From: Antedon mediterranea
Lineage: Eukaryota; Echinodermata; Crinoidea; Comatulida; Antedonidae
NCBI RefSeq assembly: GCF_964355755.1
Contig: NC_092670.1
Location: 4,737,001 to 4,801,000, forward strand
DNA length: 64,000 nucleotides
Direction of reading: 5' to 3'
Within the stretch, counting starts at the first letter, position 1, and every line of letters starts with the position of its first letter. The notes beneath the pieces are model-generated. The model did no database searches, was not told the DNA's origin, and saw nothing but the letters and a program-made list of their open reading frames with translations. A program made the translations under genes and the position numbers. Shown here piece by piece: positions 11,100 to 25,800 of the stretch.

Positions 11100-13375
11100 A
11101 AGTGGTTTGAAGGATTTTTGCAGATGGCCTTTTTTGCATTGTAAAGTTTACACTTTAAAATCTGTCAATTTATCCAAAAAGGTCAAACTTTGACCTATTT
11201 CAATAAAATCATTTCATAAGTTGTCTTCTTTTATAATCAATATTAAGTGGTTTTTTACCCCAAAAAAGTCAAACCTAGAGCTATTTTAATAAAATGATTT
11301 CATAAATTGTCTTCTTTTATAGTTCTAGTAGTGATATAATCAATATTAAGTGGTTTGGATGATGTTTGTGGGGTGTTTTTTTAAAGTTTGCACAGTTTAC
11401 ATGGTAAAATGTGTCAATTTATTCCTAGAGCTATTTCAATAAAATTATTTCATAATCACCCCAAAAATGTCAAACCTAGAACTATTTTAATAAAATGATT
11501 TCATAAATTGTCTTCTTTTATAGTTCTAGTAGTGGTATAATCAGTATTCAATTGTTTGAATGATGTTTGTGGGGTATTTTTTAAAGTTTGCATTAAGTTT
11601 ACGCAGTTTACATGGTAAAATCTATCAATTATCCAAAATTGACATTTTTCACCCTAAAAAATCAAACCTAGAGCTATTTCAATAAAATGATTTCATAAAT
11701 TGTCCTCTTTTATAGTTCTAATAATGATATAATCAATATTAAGTGGTTTGAATGATGTTTGTGGGTGTTTTTTTAAAGTTTGCATTAAGTTTACGCAGTT
11801 GAAATGGTGAAATCTGTAAATTTATCCAAAATTGACATTTTTCACCCTAAAAAATCAAACTTAGAGCTATTTCTATTAAATTATTTCATAAATTGTCCTC
11901 TTTTATAGTTCTTGTAGTGCTATAATCAGTATTAAGTGGTTTGAATAATGTTTTTGGGGTGTTTTTTTTAAGTTTGCATTAAGTTTACGCAGTTTACGTG
12001 GTAAAATCTGTAAATTTATCCAAAATTGACATTTTTTACCCAAAAAATTCAAACCTAGAGCTATTTCAATAAAATTATTTCATAAATTGTCCTCTTTTAT
12101 AGTTCTTGTAGTGGTATAATCAATATTAAGTGGTTTAGATGATGTTTGTGGGTGTTTTTTTTAAAGTTTGCACAGTTCACATGGTAAAATCTGTCAATTT
12201 ATCCAAAATTGACGTTTTCACTCAAAAAAAGTCAAACCTAGAGCTATTTCAATAACATTATTTCATAAATTGTCTTCTTTTATAGTTCTAGTAGTGCTAT
12301 AATCAGTATTCAATTGTTTGAATGATGTTTGTAGGGTATTCTTTAAAGTTTGCATTAAGTTTACGCAGTTTAAATGGTAAAATCTGTCAATTTATCCAAA
12401 AATTGATATTTTTCACCCTAAAAAATCAAACCTAGAGCTATTTCAATAAAATGATTTCATAAATTGTCCTCTTTTATAGTTCTAATAATGATATAATCAA
12501 TATTAAGTGGTTTGAATGATGTTTGTGGGTGTTTTTTTAAAGTTTGCATTAAGTTTACGCAGTTGAAATGGTGAAATCTGTAAATTTATCCAAAATTGAC
12601 ATTTTTCACCCTAAAAAATCAAACTTAGAGCTATTTCTATTAAATTATTTCATAAATTGTCCTCTTTTATAGTTCTTGTAGTGCTATAATCAGTATTAAG
12701 TGGTTTGAATAATGTTTGTGGGGTGTTTTTTTAAAGTTTGCATTAAGTTTACGCAGTTTACGTGGTAAAATCTGTAAATTTATCCAAAATTGACATTTTT
12801 TACCCAAAAAATTCAAACCTAGAGCTATTTCAATAAAATTATTTCATAAATTGTCCTCTTTTATAGTTCTTGTAGTGGTATAATCAATATTAAGTGGTTT
12901 AGATGATGTTTGTGGGTGTTTTTTTTAAAGTTTGCACAGTTCACATGGTAAAATCTGTCAATTTATCCAAAATTGACGTTTTCACTCCAAAAAAGTCAAA
13001 CCTAGAGCTATTTCAATAACATTATTTCATAAATTGTCTTCTTTTATAGTTCTAGTAGTGCTATAATCAGTATTCAATTGTTTGAATGATGTTTGTAGGG
13101 TATTTTTTAAAGTTTGCATTAAGTTTACGCAGTTTAAATGGTAAAATCTGTCAATTTATCCAAAAATTGATATTTTTCACCCTAAAAAATCAAACCTAGA
13201 GCTATTTCAATGAAATGATTTCATAAATTGTCCTCTTTTATAGTTCTTGTAGTGGTATAATCAATATTAAGTTGTTTGGATGATGTTTGTGGGTGTTTTT
13301 TTAAAGTTTGCATTACGTTTACGCAGTTTAAATGGTAAAATCTGTAAATTTATCCAAAATTGACATTTTAAAACA
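11100..13375. repeat. Second satellite: about 190-bp monomer, 764-bp higher-order unit
   Basis: The word TTTCATAAATTGTC recurs at 11691, 11884, 12078, 12261 and 12455 (spacings 193, 194, 183, 194). Sequence variants then repeat with a 764-bp period: the block from 11691 is nearly identical to that from 12455. This is a higher-order repeat of four diverged monomers. Other unit words are TCAAACCTAGAGCTATTTC and GTTTGCATTAAGTTTACGC. Confidence 0.9.
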
Positions 13376-14094
13376 CGAACTAGGTTGTAAAAAGTAAAGG
13401 AAGTCATTATATTTTATTATTGTTTGGTCTACCCATAGTTATAGCAGGGAAGAGTTAAATTTAACTCTTCCCTGGTTATAGGTAATAAAGGATGCCTATC
13501 ATAGTCAAATGGCAATAACTGATTAGCCGAGACCAATGACATTTAAAACAACTCCTACTTAAAATTCCCTACTTATACAGTACAGCAGCTTTTTGATTGG
13601 CTGCAAGTTTAGTTTTCTGTTCGTTCATCAGAAATGGTATAAATAATTATTAATCAATAAGATTACTGGATTTCTTTAGTATTTCTGACACATTTCCAAT
13701 CTTAATTGAATTATTAATGTAATGGAAATTGGTCATAGGCCTATTATAGCAACATATCATTTCTGGAAGAGTATTACGGTCTGTATAGATCGATGTTAAA
13801 ACACACGTCCTCATTTATCAAATAATTCATTCACTGCACATTTATTCTGTTAAGAAGAACTGGGACCCTCAATAGAAGCCAAAGCATGTCTCATGATGGC
13901 CTCTACAATACATATCAAACATAAAAAGATATGGAATATTTTTATTTTTACAACGGCACACGTTCATCATAAACGATGCGTTCTTAAAAGTATAAATTTA
14001 AACAGCAAACGGATACAAATCAATAGGGTGATTAGGAACAAAAGAATAACACATTTTCAAAACCCATCGACTCGATCTCTTGTATACAGTAAAT
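13376..14094. other. Unique spacer between satellite arrays
   Basis: Non-repetitive AT-rich sequence at the centre of the inverted structure. It contains a perfect 30-bp palindrome (13445-13474, listed separately). An 80-codon ORF at 13893-14135 runs into the satellite and has no protein-like features. Confidence 0.5.
13438..13481. repeat. Micro-hairpin with exact 7-bp direct-repeat flanks (copy 2 of 4)
   Basis: A perfect 30-bp palindrome occupies 13445-13474; its left half is CAGGGAAGAGTTAAA. It is flanked by GTTATAG at 13438-13444 and again at 13475-13481. There is no loop and no other sequence between the repeats. It lies in the spacer of the large satellite foldback. Confidence 0.75.
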
Positions 14095-17000
14095 CTAACA
14101 AAATCACACTGATCATATCCAACATTAAGTATTAATAATTATTATTGATTAGGTAGATAATAAAAGATGCGTTATATCAATTTATGAATACACAGATCAT
14201 ATCCAACAATGTGATATAGATTATTAATAATAATTTTTGATGAGGTAGATATTTAAAGATGCGTGCTCAGTTATCAAATTATGACTACACTGATCATATC
14301 CAACAATGTGATATAAGACATTAATAATAATTATTGATGAAATAGATATTTAAAGATGCGTGCTCAGTTATCAAATGACGACTACACTGATCATATCCAA
14401 CAATGTGATATATGATATTAATATGAATTATTGATGCGGTAGATATTGAAAGATGCGTGCTCAGTTATCAAATTCTGACTACACTGATCATATCCAACAA
14501 TGTGATATATGATATTAATATAAATTATTAATAAGGTAGATATTGAAAGATACGTGATCAGTTAGCAAATTCTGACTACACTGATCATATCCAACACTGT
14601 GATATAGATTATTAATATTAATTAATGATGTGGTAGATATTAAAAGATGCGTGTTCAGTTATCAAATTCTGACTACACAGATCATATCCAACAATGTGAT
14701 ATATGATATTAATATAAATTATTATTGAGGTAGATATTAAAAAATACGTGCTCAGTTATCAAATTCTGACTACACTGATCATATCCAACAATGTGATATA
14801 TGATATTAATATTAATTAATGATGAGGTAGATATTGAAAGATACGTGATCAGTTATCAAATGACGACTACACTGATCATATCCAACAATGTGATATATGA
14901 TATTAATATAAATTATTGATGACGTAGATATTAAAACATGCGTGCTCAGTTATCAAATTCTGACTACACTGATCATATCCAACAATGTGATATATGATAT
15001 TAATATAAATTATTATTGAGGTAGATATTAAAAGATATGTGCTCAGTTATCAAATTCTGACTACACTGATCATATCCAACAATGTGATATATGATATTAA
15101 TATAAATTATTAATGAGGTAGATATTTAAAGATGCGTGCTCAGTTATCAAATTACGACTACACTGATCATATCCAACAATGTGTATGTAGATTATTAATT
15201 GATGCGGTAGATATTTAAAGATGCGTGCTCAGTTATCAAATTATGACTACACTGATCATATCCAACAATGTGATATATGATATTAATATAAATTATTATT
15301 GAGGTAGATATTGAAAGATGCGTGCTCAGTTATCAAATTATGACTGCACTCATCATATTCAACAATGTGATATAGGATATTAATAATAATTCGTAATGAG
15401 GTAGATATTGAAAGATACGTCCTCAGTTATCAAATTATGACTACACTGATCATATTCAACAATGTGATATATGATATTAATATAAATTATAAATGAGGTA
15501 GATATTTAAAGATGCGTGCTCAGTTATCAAATTACGACTACACTGATCATATCCAACAATATGTATGTAGATTATTAATTGATGCGGTAGATATTTAAAG
15601 ATGCGTGCTCAGTTATCAAATTATGACTACACTGATCATATCCAACAATGTGATATATGATATTAATATAAATTATTATTGAGGTAGATATTGAAAGATG
15701 CGTGCTCAGTTATCAAATTCTGACTACACTGATCATATCCAACAATGTGATATGATATTAATATAAATTATTAATGAGGTAGATATTGAAAGATGCGTGC
15801 TCAGTTATCAAATTCTGACTACACTGATCATATCCAACGATGTGATATATGATATTAATATAAATTATTATTGAGGTAGATATTAAAAGATATGTGCTCA
15901 GTTATCAAATTCTGACTACACTGATCATATCCAACAATGTGATATATGATATTAATATAAATTATTAATGAGGTAGATATTTAAAGATGCGTGCTCAGTT
16001 ATCAAATTACGACTACACTGATCATATCCAACAATGTGTATGTAGATTATTAATTGATGCGGTAGATATTTAAAGATGCGTGCTCAGTTATCAAATTATG
16101 ACTACACTGATCATATCCAACAATGTGATATATGATATTAATATAAATTATTATTGAGGTAGATATTGAAAGATGCGTGCTCAGTTATCAAATTATGACT
16201 GCACTCATCATATTCAACAATGTGATATAGGATATTAATAATAATTCGTAATGAGGTAGATATTGAAAGATACGTCCTCAGTTATCAAATTATGACTACA
16301 CTGATCATATTCAACAATGTGATATATGATATTAATATAAATTATAAATGAGGTAGATATTTAAAGATGCGTGCTCAGTTATCAAATTACGACTACACTG
16401 ATCATATCCAACAATATGTATGTAGATTATTAATTGATGCGGTAGATATTTAAAGATGCGTGCTCAGTTATCAAATTATGACTACACTGATCATATCCAA
16501 CAATGTGATATATGATATTAATATAAATTATTATTGAGGTAGATATTGAAAGATGCGTGCTCAGTTATCAAATTCTGACTACACTGACCATATCCAACAA
16601 TGTGATATATGATATTAATATAAATTATTAATTAGGTAGATATTGACAGATACGTGATCAGTTATCAAATGACGACTACACTGATCATATCCAACAATGT
16701 GATATATGATATTAATATGAATTATTGATGCGGTAGATATTGAAAGATGCGTGCTCAGTTATCAAATTCTGACTACACTGATCATATCCAACAATGTGAT
16801 ATATGATATTAATATAAATTATTATTGAGGTAGATATTAAAAAATACGTGCTCAGTTATCAAATTCTGACTACACTGATCATATCCAACAATGTGATATA
16901 TAAGATTAATATTAATTAATGATGTGGTAGATATTGAAAGATACGTGATCAGTTATCAAATGACGACTACACTGATCATATCCAACAATGTGATATATGA

Positions 17001-18330
17001 TATTAATATAAATTATTGATGACGTAGATATTAAAAGATGCGTGCTCAGTTATCAAATTCTGACTACACTGATCATATCCAACAATGTGATATATGATAT
17101 TAATATAAATTATTAATGAGGTAGATATTAAAAGATGCGTGCTCAGTTATCAAATTCTGACTACACTGATCATATCCAACAATGTGATATATGATATTAA
17201 TATAAATTATTAATGAGGTAGATATTGAAAGATGCGTGCTCAGTTATCAAATTCTGACTACACTGATCATATCCAACAATGTGATATATGATATTAATAT
17301 AAATTATTAATGAGGTAGATATTAAAAAATGCGTGCTCAGTTATCAAATTCTGACTACACTGATCATATCCAACAATGTGATATATGATATTAATATAAA
17401 TTATTAATGAGGTAGATATTGAAAGATGCGTGCTCAGTTATCAAATTCTGACTACACTGATCATATCCAACAATGTGATATATGATATTAATATAAATTA
17501 TTAATGAGGTAGATATTGAAAGATGCGTGCTCAGTTATCAAATTCTGACTACACTGATCATATCCAACAATGTGTATGTAGATTATTAATTGATGCGGTA
17601 GATATTGAAAGATGCGTGCTCAGTTATCAAATTCTGACTACACTGATCATATCCAACAATGTGATATATGATATTAATATAAATTATTAATGAGGTAGAT
17701 ATTTAAAGATGCGTGCTCAGTTATCAAATTACGACTACACTGATCATATCCAACAATGTGATATATGATATTAATATAAATTATTATTAAGGTAGATATT
17801 AAAAGATACGTGCTCAGTTATCAAATTCTGACTACACTGATCATATCCAACAATGTGATATATGATATTAATATAAATTATTAATGAGGTAGATATTTAA
17901 AGATGCGTGCTCAGTTATCAAATTACGACTACACTGATCATATCCAACAATGTGATATAGATTATTTATATTAATTTTGATGCGGTAGATATTTAAAGAT
18001 GCGTGCTCAGTTATCAAATGACGACTACACTGATCATATCCAACAATGTGATATAGATTATTAATAATAATTATTGATGATGTAGATATTAAAAGATACG
18101 TGCTCAGTTATCAAATTATGACTACACTGATCATATCCAACAATGTGATATATAATATTAATATTAAAATTGATGACGTAGATTCTAAAAGATGCCTGCT
18201 CAGTTATCAAATTATGACTACACTCATCATATTCAACAACGTGATATAGATTATTAATAATAATTATTGATGAGGTAGATGTGAGATGCGTGCTCAGTTA
18301 TCAAATTTTAACTACACTGATCATAATACT
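14095..18330 (-). repeat. 97-bp satellite array, right arm, with higher-order structure
   Basis: About 43 copies of the 97-bp unit in reverse orientation (CTACACTGATCATATCCAAC, AATGTGATATATGATATTAA, GAGGTAGATATTGAAAGATG, CGTGCTCAGTTATCAAATTC). Variant monomers repeat at longer range: the short GTGTATGTAGATTATTAATT variant at 15181 recurs at 16036, and an AATTCGTAATGAGG variant follows the same 855-bp shift, so part of the array is a nine-monomer higher-order repeat. Monomers at 17100-17550 are almost identical, implying recent homogenisation. Confidence 0.9.
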
Positions 18331-18966
18331 GTACACATAGTCCTTATGCAATTAGACATTGATTTAGTAGTACTACATATCATTTGTTAAATTAAGAATG
18401 TTGTTTCTGTGTTATTAAAAAACTTATTAAAATTTTTTAAAGTAAAAATATCAGTATTGATACCTATAAATTTGTATATCATAATAACATGCTTGATATT
18501 ATAATAATGTGTTCTTTATTACAACTAAGAAACAATTATGTACGAGGATTATACACACTGATAGCTCTCAGTTATCAATAAACGACTACACAATATAGCT
18601 CATTATATATATATTCATTCATGGAGTTATAAATTAGGGCTACATCAATTTGATAATAATTAGGCTAAAAACATAAAATGTAGCACAACTATATGAGTTT
18701 AACGACAGCCATTGGAATACAATATGGCATGCATATGCTATTAGTAAAAATTGTACCATCGGATCTATTTTAATAATTAGACTTCTTAAGGTTATGGTTC
18801 AAGCGAACCTCTACGCGTATCCCCTTCATCTACAATGAACCAACCCATGACATACCCACTTATTTCTTACATTAGTTCTTACGTCATCTTGATGTCGTAC
18901 AGTAGTTCAATACTACTGTATTGCTTTTAATTTACTAATCGTGATATATCACTGTTATATTTTATT
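18331..18966. other. Right end of the satellite foldback and flank
   Basis: Diverged sequence between the satellite array and unique DNA. It contains the right inverted end (about 18532-18610) that pairs with 7937-8010. No gene seen. Confidence 0.4.
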
Positions 18967-19283
18967 AAAGATGTATTGTCCCCCAAAAACATGAAAAATG
19001 AAGATTAAATAAATCAGACTTTGAATGTTATTTTGTAGTTTTTTCCATAGAAAAAAAAATAATGTTTTCAAATTTCATGTATAAAATGACAAAATAAATA
19101 TTTAAATTCAACCAAACACCATTGGCTGGCAGCCAAATTGACAATTTTTGGCTTTAAATTACAGTTTTTCAGGTAAATATATATTTTGGATATTGTGGAT
19201 AACTATTATGTTACATTAAAATGACATATTATTTTAAAAAACATGTTGTTAAGAATTATTTTTTCAGGGGACAATACATCTTT
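18967..19283. mobile_element. 317-bp MITE with ATGTATTGTCCCC ends
   Basis: A perfect 17-bp inverted repeat: AAAGATGTATTGTCCCC at 18967-18983 and its complement at 19267-19283. No coding capacity. A diverged relative with the same TTTTGGGGGATAATACAT end lies in KICS2 intron 2 near 25500-25563. Confidence 0.75.
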
Positions 19284-19867
19284 AAATTATTCAATTATAC
19301 ATAAAAAAAATACATTTTTCAGCTAAATTGCACTTTATAACAAAAAAGGATTAAAATAAAAAAAAATAAACACATTACAAATTTAAATCATTTATTAACC
19401 GTACTATTATTAAATTTGACTAGTCTTGTGACGCAGTGTTACATTACATTTTATCAGCCTTTATTAGAAAAGTTCACATTCATTTTGATTCGCTTTAACT
19501 GTATTTTGTGTCTTTTATGTGTAAACTGACTTTGGGGTTGGGTCAACCGGCTCAGCTACAGTGATTAAGTTCACTTAGGTTGACCTTGGTCTCTCCAATT
19601 TCAGTTTTTTTTTGTTTTGTATATACTGAAATAGACCAAATAAATAATGAAATGAAATGTTGTTGAGCAGCAGCAGCAACTTGTCAAAGTATGTTAAGTT
19701 CAATAACAATACAATTGAGTTCTTCAAGATAAACACTTGACCTACAGATATTTAGGCCAGCCCAAGACAGAGGTGCTACCTTGTGGTATGGTCTAATAGT
19801 AATAAATATATTTTATCTCCACTTCTTCACCAAACTTAAACGGGAGCTGTTTGTTCGATTTGTTTCC
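19284..19867. other. Region downstream of KICS2
   Basis: AT-rich sequence 3' of the KICS2 stop codon. It probably includes the 3' UTR: a TTTATT (AATAAA on the minus strand) occurs near 19390, but which polyadenylation signal is used cannot be decided. No other gene seen. Confidence 0.35.
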
Positions 19868-22800
19868 TCAACTCTTTTGTCCAAGACCAGCAAACATGTT
19901 ACTACCACGAAGATTTAGGTTCATTTCTGAAAAAGAAGGTAAAATAGAAAAAAAAACAATAGTGAATAAACACCTTCCTTAATCAAACGTTTCCATGTAA
20001 TCCAAATAAAAAACAAAGGCATAGAACAGGTTCAATCCATATGAAATTACCGTAAAACATTAAAAAGAAGCCCATGGGCTACTTGTTTTTAAGTACTCTT
20101 GGAAGAGCTTCTTTTTTCGAGATTGCTTTTGCAAACGAAAGAGCTTCTTTCCAAATTCATTCATTCATTCATTCATTCATCTTTTATTTCGGAAAAAAAT
20201 AATTAATTCTCCATACCTCAAGAACAAAGGAAACAAAAATATATATATATAACTATATTAAAAAAAACATATGTCACATAGTCACGTGGTAAAAATAATA
20301 GCTTTACAGGGGAAAATTTCATTTTTAAATTTTGTTTAGCAATATTGCTAATCAAACTGATTTTTTAGTCGAGAAACATAGTTTTGTATTGTATTTTTTG
20401 CTACACAAATTAAAAAATCGGTAGCAAAAAGGTTGTTTTGTATAGCTTTTTGCTATGCTACACTGGCGAAATTATTCCCTGCTTTATCCATCTACCATGT
20501 TGAATGGATAAAGGAGAATAATTGTGACAGCACACTTGAATATTCAGTTTAATATAGAATATGTAAAAAACTTAAGCTAGCACAGTAAAGTTTGTGAGCA
20601 TGTGCACTTGTGTGTTACGCTTGAATGCTTTCATACTTTTAGTTTACTTTTTTTAATGAATGTATTTTTAATGTATTTTTATAATTGTCAATTTTTACGA
20701 ATGTAATTCAGCTGCCTTTGTATTTTTGTGTTTTACTGAATAAAGATACCGAGAGATATATAATTAAAATCTTTAAAAAAGTCTTACCTTGCATGAATAA
20801 CTTTATATAAGAATCTCTCTCTGACTTTTTAAAGTTAAAAATTACAACCAAACTGAATCGTCCTTCTAACCTTGTTACGAAATATGTCATTGATTGAGTC
20901 TGAAAAGAAAAAAAATATTATAATTCAAATTTATGTTTTGGAAATCAAGGTACTGCAATTTCAACTTTATTGTACATAATGACAAGTAGTTGGTGGTGAG
21001 AAATAGTAAAAATAATTTTGATTTTTAACTTTTAAAAACAACAAAACAAATGATATGTTGTGGAATAAAAAGCTTGACAAATTGCAATCTATTCCTTCAA
21101 CAGTTACAGTACAACGCAAGGATGTGGACAGATGAACGGGGGCTGTTTGGTGGCAGCAATCGATACAAAGGGACCCTTAGGGGAGTAGAAAGTTAGTTGT
21201 GGTATGTGTCGTCCACACCTGTGCACAATTCAGCCCAGTAGACTGCAAGGTTATTCCCCCACTTACATGCAGGCACTCCACAAGTAATTTGACCAATCAT
21301 AACACAATGGATTATCCAAACTATCGCTTGTGAACTCACTTATGTTGTGCCTTGGACGTTGCGTCCATGTAGGAACCAAGCTTATGTGCCCGGCGCCCTC
21401 GGCAACCGTAATAGAAGAGATCTTACCTTATCAAATGAGTAGATTACTCTGTCTAGGTCTGTCAACTCTGCTGCTTTACTGTTCAAAAGCATCACAACCA
21501 TTGGCCATAACTTAATAGGTGGCTTCTCCTACAAATAATAAGTGTATATCTTAATAAAAATGAATTCTTATATATACAAATTACACCAATACAAAAAGGT
21601 TAGGGTTGGGTTTAAAATTTCTATCTTCAATTATAAAATAACCCCACATATTTTTCGATAGCTTTTTTTGTATTGTAACTAGGTAAAAATATTTTTTTCC
21701 TGTGATCTTTTGATCTTTACAATTTTTTCATTCAGAAATTTACATAAATGGGAGTCAATTTTGATGAATTACCTATTTTATAAAAAAAAAAGGATTACAT
21801 TACTAAATTTCATGATGGTTGTTCTGCTTCATCACTTTCGAAAAATAAGTGGGCTATTATTTATACAAAAAAAAACCCCAATAAAAATGTTACGGTTCAT
21901 AAAACATTACAAAAGTTACAAATAATCCTGTATTCATATTATTATTATTATCAATCAGAAAGGGTAATTTACAATTGGAACCTAAGATAAAGATAACTTT
22001 TATTGATCCTCAAAAAGGAAATTCATTGCTCGTCATAATAAAAAACAAAAGAAAACACAATAAATACAAATATAGCATATAACCATTCATATAAAAACAT
22101 CTAAAAAATACAAAATAAGTTAAGTTATCTTCTGGACTTCCTGTTGTACTGGATGATACTGGAGGGAATAAAGGATTTGGCATATCGATTTGTTTTTACA
22201 CTGAGGAGCCTCAATCTACCACTTGGATTAAGTTGGTCTATTATACAGCTTTATTGTACTGATTACTGTAAAATTACCAAATGTGATTCAATATTAACCC
22301 GTTAGTGTTCTCTGTTCAGGATGTTTGCTTACCTCAGGATATGAGAAGATTGCTGGGTAGCTATCTAGGCCTGTAGGTACCTCATGTGGGCTGTCTGGAT
22401 GGTGGTAACCATGCCCTTTAAACACCTCCTTAGCATTGTTTGTATCATACACTAATGACACATTCATTGCATCTGCCTTTTTGTGAAATGCAATTATTCT
22501 TTATTGAAAAAAGAAAGTAATAAATGTGATTTATTATATGTTTGCACTACTCTGACGTAATACATATAGTACATATAGTACATTTGAGAGTACTGTACCG
22601 GTAATATTCGGGTGGGACCCGAACCCATAAAACCCAGATAACTTTGCAGTAGGTGTTTATACGATACAGTACAGTTGAAAGCAGTACAAAAAAGCAGCAT
22701 TCACATAACTAATGCAACCAAAAACTTTACAGAATTTGTTTCGAAAAAAAGTCCCCCTCTTTAGTTTGTAAAATAGTCTCGAAAAGAAGCCCATCCAAGA

Positions 22801-25800
22801 GTACTAAAAAAATGGGCTTCTTTTCAAGGTTTTACAGTATCTAGTTAAAAAGTCATGCTTTGCTGATCCAACACATACACAAACTAAAAGTGGAGAAAAG
22901 TAATGCAAGTACATGACCCACCCCAATAAATATAACATATAAAGATAATATGTGGTATATAAAATTTAAAAAGTTAAAGTTACAGTAATCAGCCTCCAGT
23001 TATATTAAGTCAATCTCAAGATCAAAAGAGGGCTATTACTTAACGGCAGTAATATATTAACATACATACTTTGCTCGATAGTCAATCAGTAGGTTTGAGA
23101 GATGACCTTTGAGGTCAGCCTGCTTGCATAGACTTCCATAGAAATATAAACTAAACTGAAAAGACAAAATATAATGTATTAATATTGGATATAAAATAAA
23201 GTCAACCTGTTTGATTGTCTGTTTATTTTATGAAGTCATTCGTTAGTCGGTTATGGCTTACCAATATGGCACCGCCTTATTAATTGAATGTTTTTGCCGT
23301 TACTATGGGGCTATATGAGGATATCTGAATGTATCCGTCTGAGTGAGCGGAAAAGCAATAGTGAACATAATCAATGTAAAATGCCTAGATGATGATGAAG
23401 ACAATTTATGTCAAACAAGCATTTGTCAAATTATAGAAGCAACATGACACAACACATGCACTTAATAGCGTAAATGCTTTCATTGCAACATAAATGTTGT
23501 TATTCTCACTCCTGAGGACGACCAAAGCATGTTGATGGAAACGTACGTCGAGGAACTCAACAGTTCTTTTCAGAACTAATATACGTAGTGTACCGCAAAC
23601 TTTATATCAACATTTGATTTCGCCATGCAAACCTTCAAACAATAATGTATAAACAATCTAACCTTTGACACCTGGGCTGCTTTGAACCTGGCAAGCCATT
23701 GGTAGAGGGGTGGCACTCCTACTGTTTTGGATGGGATTGCAACACCAGACTTTTTACCCTATAGCACATAACACAAAACAACTATTATTAATATTTATTG
23801 TCGCTTGAGTATTAGTATAATAATATGTGCATGTGTGTTTGCCTTAAGCACTGTTATTATTATCAGCTAAAATGGTCATTAGGTGCACAAACACACACAT
23901 GTGCATTAGTGTATGTTTGTATAGTTTATCCATTTTAAATTATAATCTGAAGAAACTGTTTTCAGAAGAAACATATTTTGAATGTTGCCAAGACAACATA
24001 ACTTTGACACAAAGGTTAATTTATTAGTGTCTTCTGTATGACATACTATGATACCGTACCTCCTTAAATCTAATATTAGCGCCAAGATTCTCTAATTTAC
24101 TGTGCACGTTGTGAAGCTGCAGTAACGTTGGTAGGAACAGCCAATCCAGCATATGGTGATGGGCCTTAAGCAAGCTCTGCAGCACCTCTAACTCTAAAGT
24201 AAAGCATTGTTTGATTGGGCTTAGCAAGGGGTGATGGAAATGATCCCCATGTCTGTAGGGAAAAAACATTATCGATTTTGTTATTTTATTATTTGCCTAT
24301 ATAAACATAAAAATCTATTGAATAAATTGGCCGAGAAGAAAACAAAACATGATTTAAGACCATTTAAATATTAAGATTAAAAAGTATCAACAAATCCTAT
24401 ATCATTTTGTATACTATACATCATTTTTTAATAAACCAGTTGTATAGATTTAGCTATTAAACATAGTTGGGGATGGCTTGTTTTCAGGTTTATTTTGATT
24501 TGGCAGAGGGTGATGAAAGTGCAGACTATGTCTGATGGAATATTCCTATCCTTTGTACAGTAGGCCTACATGATGTACTAGCTTGACATTATTGTAATGA
24601 AGGCGATGACTATTTTATGATACCTTAATAATGAGATATTACATTTTAAATATGTATTTAAAAATATGTTTTTTATTTTGAGAATAACATACGTGGCAGT
24701 GAGGCGATCCACAATGCTTAGGAGCTCTCCATAGTCTACGTCCGTTCTCTGATTCACCATTGGACAAAGTTTGTCATAGCTAAATATAACATAATACAGC
24801 ATTAGAATCTCACATTATTTTGTTTTCATAGTGTTTCGAACCTCTCAAATCCCCCCAAATAACAGGAGTTTCTTGACACTTTATAAGTGATCTCTTGTCT
24901 CTCACTAAAGTGTGATTTCTTCCAATTATGTTGGATATCCAAAAACCAAAATCGGAAAGTGAATTGGCTATTCCTCATCCAACTCTTTAGAAAGACTTGA
25001 TGAAAATTAACCAATATTTATAGCCAACTGATTTACAGGTAACACTGCTTTCACTGTTCCTACAGTACTTACAATTCTACTGTTTCAGCCCGTGCTTCGC
25101 AAAAATTATGAATTTGTTTGCATATATGAGATAAAAAAGAGTTGATTTGTTGCACTGCGCCAGGTTGACCGGGTCCATTTATCTCAAAGCTGCTCAAATC
25201 CGTTACTAGACCTGTGTATGTCAACCTCATTGATTGCTGCAATAAAAATAATCTAAAAATGTATTGTATTGTTAAATGATTATGAGGATAGGGAATTTGA
25301 TAAATGAATGAAATAAAACACTGTGATCCACTAATATTATTAAGAATATTGCATTTAAAGTAATAAAAAAAACTTTTTTTTTTTAAATGCCAAATCATTT
25401 ACCTGAAAAACTGTAATTTAACGCAAAATAGCGTTTCATTAAATTTATAAGTGAAATAATTTTTTTTCTATGAAAATGAAAAAATTTGAATAAAACTGCA
25501 AAATGGCCTATTTAAGTCTGATTTACTAATCTTCAGTTTTTGGGGGATAATACATTTTTAAGGCACTTTTTTATTCTATGCATAGATTAACATCACGTTG
25601 AAATCCAATTCCAAAATCCTAGTACTGTACACTGTTTTTTTTGCAAAGATTTGTGGGGTTTGTGTAAATGTTACATTTTTTATACAAACCATCAATCAAT
25701 AGCAATTTGTTTTCAAAATAAAGAAATTATTAAGGAACACTATTACTGTACTAGCTGAAAAAAATCACAATTTTACTGAGCCAATACTTCAAATCAATTG

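Larger units (their letters stand above)
7937..18612. mobile_element. Large foldback structure built of inverted satellite arrays
   Basis: A single 10.7-kb inverted organisation. The outer ends (about 7950-8010 and 18532-18600) match each other in inverse orientation: TTGATAAC-AGAGAGCTATCA followed by CCTCGTA on the left, and TACGAGG then TGATAGCTCTCAGTTATCAA on the right. Inside lie the 97-bp satellite in one orientation (9410-11090), a second satellite (11100-13375), a unique spacer, then the 97-bp satellite in the other orientation (14095-18330). The outer end itself resembles one satellite monomer (GTAGTC..TTGATAACTGAG). No transposase was found. That this is one mobile element is inferred from the symmetry; the outer boundaries are approximate. 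Confidence 0.5.

Noticed and set aside
14095-18330. Regularly spaced repeats suggestive of a CRISPR array
   Set aside because: The whole 97-bp unit is repeated including the would-be spacers, and the window is eukaryotic; it is a satellite.
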